In this document: positions 44,029-56,381 of the stretch, one piece after another | How the letters are laid out: each line of letters opens with the position of its first letter | Numbering within the stretch: position 1 is the first letter of the stretch | Source of the DNA: Desulfuromonas versatilis | Lineage (GTDB): Bacteria > Desulfobacterota > Desulfuromonadia > Desulfuromonadales > NIT-T3 | Assembly (NCBI RefSeq): GCF_019704135.1 | Contig: NZ_AP024355.1 | Location: 1,482,001 to 1,546,000, forward strand | Reading direction: 5' to 3' | Length of the DNA: 64,000 nt | Notes under the pieces: generated by a model | Told to the model about the DNA's origin: nothing | What the model saw: only the letters and a program-made list of their open reading frames with translations | Database searches by the model: none | Position numbers and translations under genes: made by a program

Positions 44029-44067
44029 GGGGCCCCGGCCCCGCGGGGAACGGCCCCGCGGGCGGGC
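44029..44067. repeat. GC-rich hairpin
   Basis: GGCCCCGCGGGG and GGCCCCGCGGG are arranged as nested palindromes in the divergent gap between gabT and the sensor kinase, just upstream of the kinase promoter. Function unknown; it lacks a downstream T-run in either direction. Confidence 0.45.
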
Positions 44068-44077
44068 GAAGCAAAGC

Positions 44078-44093
44078 TGGCAAATATCTTGCT
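44078..44093 (+). promoter_or_regulatory. Sigma-54 promoter candidate of the kinase/regulator operon
   Basis: TGGCAA-ATATC-TTGCT matches the consensus TGGCAC-N5-TTGCW with one mismatch. It lies about 40 bases before ATG 44134. Confidence 0.6.
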
Positions 44094-44133
44094 GGATGAG
44101 GTACAGTACACCCGTCCCCCGGAGTTTGAGGCC

Positions 44134-46254
44134 ATGCCCCAGAGAATAAGAAAACCGCTCATCGTCCTGACCCTGCTCTCGATGCTGATCCTGGTCGCGG
44201 CGGGCATCACCTATCGCAGCACCACGGTCCTGGTCGACCAGACCCTGGCCGACCACCAGCAGGCGATCGCCGACGAGGCTGCGGAGATGACCGAGATCTG
44301 GCTGAGCCAGCAGACCCGCATCCTCAATGCCACTGTCGCCTCGGCCAGCGTCTTGCCGCTGACCGGCAACCCCGACACCCTGCGCCTGCTCAAGCTGGCG
44401 ATGCGCGCCGGCCACTTCAGCGACGTCTATATCGGTACGATCTCGGGTGAGCTGATTGATGGCGCCGACTGGATCCCGTCGGCCGATTACGACCCCCGCC
44501 GGCGCCCCTGGTATCAGCGCGCCGTGGAGGTCGGCGAGACCTCCTTCACCTCCCCCTACGTCGACCTGGTGACCAACGAACTGGTCATCGCCCTGGTCTC
44601 GCCGATCACCCTCGACGGGGTCTTTCGCGGGGTCATGGGGGCGGATACCGTGCTCGACACCCTGGTGGCCAACCTCTCCACCGTCAAGGTCGGCGACACC
44701 GGCTACGCTTTCATCGTCAACGAAAAGGGTACCATACTCATCCACCCCAATCCCGACTACGTCCTCAAGGTTCGGCTGCAGGACACCGAGACCGGCCTGG
44801 CCAGGATCCTGGAGAGCTTCGAGCGTTCCCCGGCGGGGACCTTTTCCTATCCGCAGGGCGAGGCGACCAACATCCTGGCCTACCGCAGGATTGCCGGCAG
44901 CAACTGGTACCTGTGCACCACCATCCCCAGCGCCGAGGCCTATGCCATCTCGCGCAAGACCACCATGCTGTTCGTCGCCGAAATGGTGCTGAAATCTCTC
45001 GCGGTGTTGGCCCTGGCCACCCTGCTGCTGGTGGTCGGCGGCGTGCTGGTGCTGCTCGTCTTCAGGCGCCAGTATTCCAGCACCCTGCAGAAGCAGCGCG
45101 AGGAGATCACCGGCATCAACCAGGACCTGGCCTGGAACATCAGCAAGCGCAAGGAGTTCGAGACCCACTACCAGACCCTGTTCAACGTCGCCAACGACGG
45201 CATCCTGGTCAGCAAGGACCTGACCTGCATCGAATGCAACGAGAAGGCGACGGAGGTGTTCGGCCTCTCGCGGCTGGGGCTTATCGGCCGCAGCATGCTC
45301 GACATCTCGCCGGCCCTCCAGCCCGATGGCGAGGATAGCCGCGAGCGGCTCCAGCGCATCCTCGATGCGGCCAACGCCGGCAAGCACCAGGTGTTTGAAT
45401 GGACCTTCCATCGTGCCGACGGCAGCGAGTTCCCGGCCGAGGTCGGCCTCAAGACCCTGCAGCTCGATAAGGAGCGGCTGTGCCTCTCGAGCATCCGCGA
45501 CATCTCCAAGCGGGTCTACGCCGAGCAGCAGCTGCGCCAGGCGCAGAAAATGGCGGCCATGGGCGAGATGCTCGGCGCCATCGCCCACCAGTGGCGGCAG
45601 CCGCTCAATACCCTGTCGACCTATATCGCCAGCCTCCAGTCGGCCCACTACAACAACATGATCTCCAAGAATTTCGTGGATACCCTGGTGGCCGGTGCCG
45701 ATGCCCAGATCCAGTTCATGTCCAAGACCATCGACGATTTCCGCCATTTTTTCCGCCCCTCGAAGAACAAGGAGGCCTTCGACGTGGCCCGGGCGGTCGC
45801 CAACGCGGTCAAGCTGCTGGAGCCAAACCTCAAGCAGGATGCCGTCCAACTGGCCATGCGCATCGAGGAGCCGGGCCCGCCCTTCGTGGTGCAGGGCTTC
45901 CCCAGCGAATTCATCCATGTGGTGGTCAACATCCTCGCCAATGCCCGCGATTCCATCGTCGAGCGGCGCACCAGGGATTCGCTGGCGGGCCCCGGGATGA
46001 TCGAGGTCGACATCAACGGCGGCGGCGAGGCGGTGCTGGTCCAGGTACGGGACAACGGGGTGGGCATCCCCCAGCATCTGCTGGAAAAAATCTTCACCCC
46101 CTATTTCACCACCAAGGGGACCACCGCCGGGACCGGCATCGGTCTGTACATGGCCAAGATTATCGTGGAGAAGGAGATGAAGGGAGAATTGCTGGCCGAC
46201 AACCTCGAGCAGGGGGCGCGGATGACCATCCGCATACCCAAGGCGGCGGCCTGA
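44134..46254 (+). CDS. Cache-PAS sensor histidine kinase
   Basis: A 706-residue membrane kinase. ATG 44134 (GGAG upstream) is chosen over a TTG at 44089 inside the promoter. Two helices (about 9-28 and 291-312) enclose a periplasmic double-Cache domain of about 260 residues (DYDPRRRPWYQRA, VGDTGYAFIVNEKGTILIHPN), which typically binds amino acids or carboxylates. Then come PAS (345-455), the His box AHQWRQPLN (near 485) and HATPase (DNGVGIPQHLLEKIF, FTTKGTTAGTGIGLYMAK). The next gene, 5 bases on, encodes a sigma-54 response regulator. They form a two-component pair like those controlling uptake of organic acids or amino acids. Confidence 0.92.
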   Translation: MPQRIRKPLIVLTLLSMLILVAAGITYRSTTVLVDQTLADHQQAIADEAAEMTEIWLSQQTRILNATVASASVLPLTGNPDTLRLLKLAMRAGHFSDVYIGTISGELIDGADWIPSADYDPRRRPWYQRAVEVGETSFTSPYVDLVTNELVIALVSPITLDGVFRGVMGADTVLDTLVANLSTVKVGDTGYAFIVNEKGTILIHPNPDYVLKVRLQDTETGLARILESFERSPAGTFSYPQGEATNILAYRRIAGSNWYLCTTIPSAEAYAISRKTTMLFVAEMVLKSLAVLALATLLLVVGGVLVLLVFRRQYSSTLQKQREEITGINQDLAWNISKRKEFETHYQTLFNVANDGILVSKDLTCIECNEKATEVFGLSRLGLIGRSMLDISPALQPDGEDSRERLQRILDAANAGKHQVFEWTFHRADGSEFPAEVGLKTLQLDKERLCLSSIRDISKRVYAEQQLRQAQKMAAMGEMLGAIAHQWRQPLNTLSTYIASLQSAHYNNMISKNFVDTLVAGADAQIQFMSKTIDDFRHFFRPSKNKEAFDVARAVANAVKLLEPNLKQDAVQLAMRIEEPGPPFVVQGFPSEFIHVVVNILANARDSIVERRTRDSLAGPGMIEVDINGGGEAVLVQVRDNGVGIPQHLLEKIFTPYFTTKGTTAGTGIGLYMAKIIVEKEMKGELLADNLEQGARMTIRIPKAAA

Positions 46255-46258
46255 TAAC

Positions 46259-47689
<1,431 letters not shown>

Positions 47690-47718
47690 ATGTAGTCGCC
47701 CAGGCCCTTCTGTTGTTC

Positions 47719-47802
47719 TCCCTCCCCTTCAAGGGGAGGGTCGGGGTGGGGATGGGCATCCTCCAGTCGTTGGCACCCCATCCCCCTTCCTAACCCTCCC
47801 CC
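47719..47802. repeat. Dispersed G/C-rich palindrome, family B full copy
   Basis: The left half, CTCCCCTTCAAGGGGAGGG then GGGGTGGGGATGGG, faces a right half CCCCATCCCC...CTAACCCTCCCCC. It nearly repeats the element at 11981-12080, including the spacing, and ends two bases before the 47-bp palindrome. Confidence 0.72.
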
Positions 47803-47804
47803 GT

Positions 47805-47858
47805 AACGACGTCAACCCTGGTTGACCGCGTCAACCAGGGTTGACGTCGTTGGTTGAC
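47805..47858. promoter_or_regulatory. 47-bp perfect palindrome with tandem GTCAACC operator-like sites
   Basis: Two 22-base arms (47805-47826 and 47830-47851) are exact reverse complements around CGC. Each arm contains a smaller dyad: GTCAACCCTGGTTGAC at 47811-47826 and GTCAACCAGGGTTGAC at 47830-47845, with centres 19 bp apart. A further half-site GGTTGAC is at 47852-47858. They lie about 90-110 bp upstream of the sigma-54 promoter at 47922, the usual place for an enhancer site. Confidence 0.65.
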
Positions 47859-47921
47859 GCTCCCCTCCTCGGTTCTTCTCGCCTAATCCCTTGTTTTCTA
47901 GCTTTTCCCCCTTGGCACAGG

Positions 47922-47938
47922 CGTTGCTCAATTGCTGT
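47922..47938 (+). promoter_or_regulatory. Consensus sigma-54 promoter of the Liv-type importer
   Basis: TTGGCAC-AGGCG-TTGCT is a full match to the -24/-12 consensus. It lies 75 bases before ATG 48013, with a good ribosome site between (GGGAGGAAAC). Confidence 0.85.
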
Positions 47939-48012
47939 TCGAGAATGGCCGGCGGTGGCCGGCCCCTGTGTCCACATTGGGAAACTGCAAGCACACAAGG
48001 GAGGAAACAATT

Positions 48013-49251
48013 ATGACCTGGTCCAGCAAGTTCATGGCAGCAGCCGCGGCGTTGACCCTGACGCTCGGTACCGCCGGCTTCGGTGCAGCGGCAGACGTGG
48101 TGAAAATCGGCAACATCGAGCCGCTCTCCGGCCCCTCGGCCGCGGTCGGCATCCAGGGGCAGAAGGCCCGGGAGATGGCGGTGGAGGAGATCAATGCCGC
48201 CGGCGGCATCAAGTCCCTGGGCGGGGCCAAGCTCGAACTTCTCTACGCCGACAGCAAGGGCGACCCGACCACCGGCGTGACCGAGGCCGAGCGGATGATC
48301 AACAGCGAAAAGGTGCACCTGCTCACCGGCTGCTGGAACTCGGCGGTCACCTATCCCACCACCCAGGTGGCCGAGCGCTACGGCGTCCCCTTCATCGTAC
48401 CCGTCTCGGTGCGCGACACCATCACCGAGCGCGGCTTCAAGAACGTGTTCCGCATTGCCGCCAAGGACTCCTGGTGGACCCGCGACCAGTTCCAGTTCCT
48501 CAAGGACATGCAGCAGGAGTTCGGCGCCGAGGTGAAGAAGGTCGCTTTCGTCTATGAAAACGGCGACTGGGGCACCGGCTTCGCCGAAGGGTGGCGCAAG
48601 CTGGCCAAGGCGGCCGGCTACGAGGTGGTGCTCGACGAGCCCTATCCCAGCACCGCCAGCGACCTGACCCCGGTGGTGATCAAGCTCAAGCGCGCCAAGC
48701 CCGACGTGGTGTTCATGACCTCCAACGCCGCCGACGCCATCCTGCTGACCAACACCATGGCGGAGATGAAGGTCAACGTGAAGGCGATCATCACCAGCGG
48801 CGGCGGCCACGCCGACCCCTCCTTCATCGCCGCGGCCGGCAAGAACGCCGAGTACCTGTTCGATATCGTCGAGTGGGAGACCGACCTCAACCGCCCCGGC
48901 CTCAAGGAGGTCAACGCGAAGTTCAACGCCAAGAACGGCCAGAACCTCAACGGCGAGTCGGTGGACGCATATGCCGCCATGTACCTGATCAAGGACGTGC
49001 TGGAGCGGGCCGGCTCCCTCGAGCCCGGCAAGATCCGCGAGGCGCTCGCCTCCACCAAGCTCTGCGGCGGCGACGTCGGGCTGCTGGCTTACGACTGCAT
49101 CGAGTTCGACGAGAGCGGCCAGAACCAGAACGCCAGCCTGGTCGTGGTCCAGCTGCGCCAGAACGGCGAGACCATGGACCGCATCACCGTTTGGCCGAAG
49201 AACGTGCGGCGTGACGGTTACACCCCGGTCTTCCCCCAGCCCGCCAAGTAA
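48013..49251 (+). CDS. Liv-type ABC transporter substrate-binding protein
   Basis: A 412-residue periplasmic protein with a signal peptide (to about residue 27, FGAAAD) and the type-I binding fold of the branched-chain amino acid/amide family (IGNIEPLSGPSAAVGIQGQKA, INAAGGI, DSKGDPTTGVTEAERMI). GAGG precedes ATG 48013. It heads a five-gene importer operon; the strong hairpin after it should make it more abundant than the permeases. The ligand cannot be read from sequence: amino acids, amides or other small solutes are all used in this family. Confidence 0.9.
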   Translation: MTWSSKFMAAAAALTLTLGTAGFGAAADVVKIGNIEPLSGPSAAVGIQGQKAREMAVEEINAAGGIKSLGGAKLELLYADSKGDPTTGVTEAERMINSEKVHLLTGCWNSAVTYPTTQVAERYGVPFIVPVSVRDTITERGFKNVFRIAAKDSWWTRDQFQFLKDMQQEFGAEVKKVAFVYENGDWGTGFAEGWRKLAKAAGYEVVLDEPYPSTASDLTPVVIKLKRAKPDVVFMTSNAADAILLTNTMAEMKVNVKAIITSGGGHADPSFIAAAGKNAEYLFDIVEWETDLNRPGLKEVNAKFNAKNGQNLNGESVDAYAAMYLIKDVLERAGSLEPGKIREALASTKLCGGDVGLLAYDCIEFDESGQNQNASLVVVQLRQNGETMDRITVWPKNVRRDGYTPVFPQPAK

Positions 49252-49260
49252 ACCCGCCAC

Positions 49261-49294
49261 CCGGGGGCGGGCAGCGGCCCGCCCCCGGTCTTTT
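49261..49294 (+). terminator. Intra-operon terminator/attenuator
   Basis: CCGGGGGCGGGC pairs with GCCCGCCCCCGG (12 perfect pairs, loop AGCG) and is followed by TCTTTT, between the binding-protein gene and livH. This likely gives partial termination. Confidence 0.8.
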
Positions 49295-49311
49295 CGTTCC
49301 AGGAGACATCG

Positions 49312-50196
49312 ATGCTAGGTTTTATCGAATCGTTGCTTAACGGCATCCTGATGGGCTCGATCTACGGCCTGACGGCGGTCGGCCTGACCCTAATCTTCGG
49401 GGTGATGAAGGTGATCAACTTCGCCCACGGCTCGATCCTGATGGTCGGCATGTACGCCGCCTACTGGGTGGTCACCAAAACCGGAATGAACCCCTACCTG
49501 GCCCTGCTGGTGGTCGTGCCCTTCCTGTTCTGTTTCGGCTACCTCCTGCAGCGCTTCGTGATCAAACCGATCTTCGACGCCGAGAAGGATGTGCGCGAAC
49601 CGATCACTGTCATCATCGTCACCACAGGCATCTGGTACGTGCTCGACAACCTGGCGCTGATCCTGTTCGGCGCCGAGTACCGGGTGGCCAAAACCTCGGT
49701 GACCGGCAAGATGTTCGAGTTCATGGAGATGTACTTTCTGGTGCCGAAACTGATCGGCGCGGGGATCACGCTGCTTTGCGGGGTTTACCTCTACTGGTTC
49801 CTCAAGCATTCCCGGACCGGCAAGGCGATCCGCGCCACCAGCCTCGACCGTGAAGCGGCGACCCTGATGGGGATCAAGCAGTCGCAGATCTACAACATCG
49901 CCTTCGGGCTGGGCGCGGCCTGCTGCGGCGTGGCCGCCTGCGTGCTGATCCCTTTCTACTACGTCTACCCGACGGTGGGGGTCCCCTTCGACATCAAGGC
50001 CTTCGTCATCGTGGTGCTCGGCGGCCTGGGGAGCATCCCCGGGGCGATCCTCGGGGGCATCATCATCGGCATCATCGAGACGGTGGGCGCCCAGTTCATG
50101 GCCGCCACCTGGACCGAACTGCTGATCTACGCCGTGTTCCTTGTAGTTCTGTTCGTCAAGCCCTCGGGTCTGTTCGGACTGCGACAAGATTTCTAG
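49312..50196 (+). CDS. livH: Liv-type ABC transporter permease (LivH family)
   Basis: A 294-residue inner-membrane permease with about eight hydrophobic helices. Family blocks are NGILMGSIYGLTAVGLTLIF, MKVINFAHGSILM and VVLGGLGSIPGAILGG, the last forming the EAA-like contact loop for the ATPases. AGGAG precedes ATG 49312. It pairs with the LivM-like permease downstream. The branched-chain label is a family name; the substrate is undetermined. Confidence 0.9.
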   Translation: MLGFIESLLNGILMGSIYGLTAVGLTLIFGVMKVINFAHGSILMVGMYAAYWVVTKTGMNPYLALLVVVPFLFCFGYLLQRFVIKPIFDAEKDVREPITVIIVTTGIWYVLDNLALILFGAEYRVAKTSVTGKMFEFMEMYFLVPKLIGAGITLLCGVYLYWFLKHSRTGKAIRATSLDREAATLMGIKQSQIYNIAFGLGAACCGVAACVLIPFYYVYPTVGVPFDIKAFVIVVLGGLGSIPGAILGGIIIGIIETVGAQFMAATWTELLIYAVFLVVLFVKPSGLFGLRQDF

Positions 50197-50202
50197 GAGG
50201 AG

Positions 50203-50330
50203 CAGGCCGAGGAAAAACGCCCATCTGCGGCGTTGCCCTCATCCTTCGTCAACGACGTACCCTCTGGGTACGCCTTATTCCTCAGAATTTCGGGCGCCTG
50301 GCATCTGGACATTTTTGCTCGGCCTGAAAC
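50203..50330. repeat. Dispersed imperfect palindrome, family D
   Basis: The left end CAGGCCGAGGAAAAACGCCC and the right end, read in reverse complement (CAGGCCGAGCAAAAATGTCC), are nearly identical. The centre holds GTACCC-TCT-GGGTAC. It sits inside the importer operon between the two permease genes and could form a large RNA hairpin. Confidence 0.7.
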
Positions 50331-50346
50331 AGGGGAGGATAACCAC

Positions 50347-51396
50347 ATGAAATTCATTTTCGAACAACCGCCCGTGGTCCGGAATCTGACCCTGCTGCTG
50401 CTGGCGGCGCTGTTTCTGCTGCCGACGGTGGTGACCAGCCCGACGCTGCTGCAGATCTTCATCCTCATCATCTTCTACGCCTACCTGACCTCTTCGTGGA
50501 ATTTCGTCGGCGGCTTCGCCGGGGTGCTGCCGCTGGGGCATGCGGCCTTCGTCGGCATCGGCGCCTACACCTCGACGCTGCTCTACCTGACCTGGGGGAT
50601 CAGCCCCTGGATCGGCATGCTGGTCGGCGGGGTCCTCTCCATGCTGGTCGGGGTGATCATCGGCCTGCCGACCCTGAAGCTGCGCGGCGCCTACTTCGCC
50701 CTGGCGACCATCGCCGTCGGCGAGGGGCTGCGGGTGCTGGTGGAGAACGTCGAGAATTTCGGCCCCTTCAACGTCCGCGGCCCCAAGGGGTTGCTGATCA
50801 ACCTGGTTCCCGACGCGCCCTTCAGCGCCTTCCAGTTCCAGTCCAAGGTCCCCTACTACTACATCATCCTGGTGATGCTGCTGGTGGTGCTCTACCTGAC
50901 CCAGCGGATGATGAACTCCAAGATCGGCTACTACCTGGCGGCCGGCGGCGAAGAGCCCGAGGCGGCCGAGGCGCTGGGCATCAAGGTCTCGCGCTACAAG
51001 CTGATCGCCATGGCCATCAGCTGTTTTCTCACCGCGCTGGGCGGCACCTTCTACGCGCAGATGTTCCTCTACTTCTACCCCAAGTCAATCATGGGGCTCG
51101 AACTCTCCTACGAGATCGCCTTCATCGCCCTGATCGGGGGGCGCGGAACCATCCTCGGCCCGGTGGTTGGGGCGCTGCTGCTGCGGCCGGTGAGCGAGCT
51201 GACCCGCATCTACCTCTCGAGTACGCTGCCGGGGCTGCACCTGGTGATCTTCGGCCTGGTGCTGATCGTGGTCATGCGCTACCAGCCCAAAGGGCTCATC
51301 GCCCCGCTGCGCCAGCTGTTCGAGAACCGCATCATCCCCAGATTATCCCGGCGGAGCGCCCGATCCGGCGCCGTTCTCCCGTCGAACAACGATTAG
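50347..51396 (+). CDS. livM: Liv-type ABC transporter permease (LivM family)
   Basis: A 349-residue permease with 8-9 hydrophobic helices. LivM blocks: YLTSSWNFVGGFAGVLPLGHAAFVGIGAY (only the family landmark WNFVGGFAG is used here), LPTLKLRGAYFALATIA, and FIALIGGRGTILGPVVGALL near the ATPase contact. GGGGAGG lies upstream of ATG 50347. An in-frame TTG at 50233 lies within the family D repeat and is not used. Confidence 0.89.
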   Translation: MKFIFEQPPVVRNLTLLLLAALFLLPTVVTSPTLLQIFILIIFYAYLTSSWNFVGGFAGVLPLGHAAFVGIGAYTSTLLYLTWGISPWIGMLVGGVLSMLVGVIIGLPTLKLRGAYFALATIAVGEGLRVLVENVENFGPFNVRGPKGLLINLVPDAPFSAFQFQSKVPYYYIILVMLLVVLYLTQRMMNSKIGYYLAAGGEEPEAAEALGIKVSRYKLIAMAISCFLTALGGTFYAQMFLYFYPKSIMGLELSYEIAFIALIGGRGTILGPVVGALLLRPVSELTRIYLSSTLPGLHLVIFGLVLIVVMRYQPKGLIAPLRQLFENRIIPRLSRRSARSGAVLPSNND

Positions 51397-51409
51397 CGAG
51401 GAGCGGACC

Positions 51410-52835
<1,426 letters not shown>

Positions 52836-52848
52836 AGGGGGCGCTGTC

Positions 52849-52934
52849 ATGGGACCTATGGGAGGCATGGGACTTATGGGAATTATGCGTCCCATGGGTC
52901 CTTTGGGTCCTTTGGTCCTTTGGGTCCCATGAGC
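52849..52934. repeat. Low-complexity inverted repeat, family E
   Basis: The left half is built of ATGGGACCT/ATGGGACTT units. The right half is built of TCCCATGGGTCC and TTTGGGTCC units. The outer ends TCATGGGACC and GGTCCCATGA are perfect inverses. It separates livF from the sigma-54 activator gene. Confidence 0.7.
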
Positions 52935-52960
52935 CCCCAAGCCCCCCCCCGGAAACCGCC

Positions 52961-54337
<1,377 letters not shown>

Positions 54338-54361
54338 CCGGGAAGGCCCTCCACCGGAAGA

Positions 54362-54402
54362 CATAAAAGCGCCCGAAGCCGCAGGCTCCGGGCGCTTTTA
54401 TG
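54362..54402. terminator. Bidirectional terminator
   Basis: AAAAGCGCCCG and CGGGCGCTTTT form a long stem with an inner AGCC-GGCT extension. A runs on the left and T runs on the right serve both converging genes. Confidence 0.85.
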
Positions 54403-54439
54403 TGCAGGGCCGGTATCGCCCTCAGGGGGGAGGTGGGGT

Positions 54440-55480
54440 TCAGTCGCTGCCGGGGCCCTCCAACTCCGCGCGGTGGCGCAGGTAGAGTTCGTGATGCCCC
54501 TTGAGGATTTCCGGCACCGGCAGCTGGTAGGGACAGCGCTCGATGCAGGCGCCGCATTCGTTGCACTGCGGCACGCTCTCCATCGGCACCTTGCAGAACT
54601 CCGTCGCCACCTGGGGCGACATGCGGTTGACCACGATGCGGTAGCCCATGGCCGGGGTAATCATCACCCCCCGGGGGCAGGGCTGGCAGTACTCGCAGCG
54701 CCGGCAGAAGCGCTTGCCGAGCTCCTGGCGGTAGCGCTCCATCAGCGCCCGGTCGGCGTCGCTGACCCGGTTGGGGGCCTGGTAGAAGCCGAGCACCTCG
54801 TCGATCTGCGCCGTCGACTCGAACCCCGGGATGGGGACGATGTCGGGGTGCTGGCGCAGGAACTTGAAGGCCACCTCGGCGTTGTCGATGGCGCCACCGC
54901 CGAAGGGTTTCATGACGATGAAGCCCATCCCCAACTTCCGCGCGGCCGGTAGCAGCTCCTCGGCGGCCCCCTCCTCGATGAAGTTGAAGGGGAACTGGAT
55001 GGTGTCGAAGAGCCCGGTGCGCAGCATCTTCAGGGCCATCGGCAGGCTGTGGGAGGTCACCCCCAGGTAGCGGATCTTGCCGGCGGCGCGGGCGCGGATC
55101 GCCTCCTCGAGGGCCCCGCCGGGGCCGCTGACCGCCTCCCAGTCCTGCTCCTGGGCGATCTGGTGCAGCTGGTACAGGTCAAGGTAGTCGGTGCGCAGCA
55201 TGCGCAGGCTGCGCTCCAGGTGCTCCCTGACCTCCGCGCCCTGGCGGCGCAGGGTCTTGGTGGCCAGCACCACCTGGTCGCGCAGCCCGGCGAAGGCGGC
55301 GCCGATCTTCTCCTCGCTGTCGCGATAGGCGTTGGCGGTGTCGTAGAAGTTGATCCCCCGCTCGAAGGCGTGCCGCAACACCGCCACCGCCTGTGGGGTC
55401 TCGAGGCGGATGATGGGGATGGCGCCGAAGCCCACTTCGGAGACGACCAGATCAGTCTTGCCGAGTTTCATCCTGTTCAT
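54440..55480 (-). CDS. Aldo/keto reductase-ferredoxin fusion protein
   Basis: A 346-residue protein from ATG 55480 (AAAGGAG upstream). Residues 1-250 form an AKR barrel: the catalytic-tyrosine region NFYDTANAYRDSEEKIGAAF, GVTSHSL and PFNFIEEGA. The C-terminal 100 residues hold two cysteine clusters, CRRCEYCQPCP and CNECGACIERCP, the second a classic [4Fe-4S] ferredoxin motif. Such fusions are common in anaerobes and probably couple ferredoxin to reduction of an organic substrate, which is unknown. It lies 68 bases after the flavoprotein gene. Confidence 0.88.
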   Translation of the reverse strand: MNRMKLGKTDLVVSEVGFGAIPIIRLETPQAVAVLRHAFERGINFYDTANAYRDSEEKIGAAFAGLRDQVVLATKTLRRQGAEVREHLERSLRMLRTDYLDLYQLHQIAQEQDWEAVSGPGGALEEAIRARAAGKIRYLGVTSHSLPMALKMLRTGLFDTIQFPFNFIEEGAAEELLPAARKLGMGFIVMKPFGGGAIDNAEVAFKFLRQHPDIVPIPGFESTAQIDEVLGFYQAPNRVSDADRALMERYRQELGKRFCRRCEYCQPCPRGVMITPAMGYRIVVNRMSPQVATEFCKVPMESVPQCNECGACIERCPYQLPVPEILKGHHELYLRHRAELEGPGSD

Positions 55481-55548
55481 CGCAACTGCTCCTTTGCTTC
55501 CGTTCCTGCCCGAATCCCCTGCGTGTCGGGGAGTGGCCCGCTCGGCCT

Positions 55549-56124
55549 TCAGCCGGCGATCTTCTTGAGCAGCCAGGCCATGTTGCGGCCCAGGTTGGCC
55601 ATGGTGTTCATCCCTTCGTCGTCCTGTTGCACCTCGCCGATCTCGCGGCCGAAGGCGAAGTTCCAGTAGCTGGAGCCGGGTACCACCATCTGGCCGATGA
55701 AGAAAAAATGGTTGAGGCTGTTGAAGACGTGGCCGGCGCCGCCGCGGCGCACCGCCACCACCGCGGCGCCGACCTTGCGCTGCAGCATGTCGCCGTTGGC
55801 CTTCGATACCATGCCGGCGCGGTCGATCAGCGCCTTCATCTCGGTGGTCACGTCGGCGAAATAGGTCGGCGAGGCGAGAATGATGCCGTCGGCCTGCAGC
55901 ATCTTGTCGATCCAGCCGTTGATCGGGTCGTTGTCGATGGCGCAGCGCCGGTCCTTGCGCGCGAAGCAGCTCATGCAGGCGGTGCAGCCGCGCAGCGGCT
56001 GGCCGGTCAGGTTGACCTGCTCGGTTTCGATCCCCTCCTGCTGCAGTTCGGCGAAGACCCGGTCGACCAGGATCGAGGTGTTGCCTTTTTTGCGCGGGCT
56101 GCCGTTGAATGCCACAACCTTCAT
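55549..56124 (-). CDS. Iron-sulfur flavoprotein / FMN-dependent reductase
   Basis: A 191-residue flavodoxin-like protein. The FMN phosphate loop is GSPRKKGNTS. A compact cysteine group CTACMSCFARKDRRC follows at residues 46-60, as in Isf-type proteins that bind a [4Fe-4S] cluster beside FMN. SPTYFADVTTEMKALIDR is the conserved flavin-side loop. AAGGAG precedes ATG 56124. It is likely cotranscribed with the AKR-ferredoxin gene and may pass electrons to it (inference). Confidence 0.88.
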   Translation of the reverse strand: MKVVAFNGSPRKKGNTSILVDRVFAELQQEGIETEQVNLTGQPLRGCTACMSCFARKDRRCAIDNDPINGWIDKMLQADGIILASPTYFADVTTEMKALIDRAGMVSKANGDMLQRKVGAAVVAVRRGGAGHVFNSLNHFFFIGQMVVPGSSYWNFAFGREIGEVQQDDEGMNTMANLGRNMAWLLKKIAG

Positions 56125-56160
56125 CGGGTGAACTCCTTGTCGCTTGAGTAAGATTTTCCA

Positions 56161-56194
56161 CGGGGCCCCGCAGCATAGAATCTGCGGGGCCCCG
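56161..56194. other. Perfect 13-bp stem-loop of unknown role
   Basis: CGGGGCCCCGCAG pairs fully with CTGCGGGGCCCCG around an 8-base loop. No T-run follows in either direction, so it is not a standard terminator. It lies 37 bases upstream of the flavoprotein start, possibly in its leader RNA. Confidence 0.55.
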
Positions 56195-56339
56195 GCGCAA
56201 TACCCATTTCTGCCGAATGCTTGCCTGGTACTGGGAGCCTCAGAAGAGATCGCAGCATAGCGCAGCGATTTGCTGCGGTCAAATTCACTGCGCCCTGGCA
56301 GTGCGAAAGCTCCCCCGTTCTTCCGAATGGCGCCTGGAG

Positions 56340-56345
56340 TATAAT
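56340..56345 (+). promoter_or_regulatory. Sigma-70 -10 box
   Basis: A perfect TATAAT lies 36 bases before ATG 56382. The -35 region is poor (GTTCTT at 56317-56322), so the promoter may need an activator. Confidence 0.5.
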
Positions 56346-56381
56346 TGAGTTAGCAACAGGCGAAAGAGGAGGTGAGAGCAC

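Noticed and set aside
44029-44067. GC-rich hairpin as a gabT or kinase terminator
   Set aside because: It lies between the starts of divergent genes and has no T-run on the exit side in either direction.
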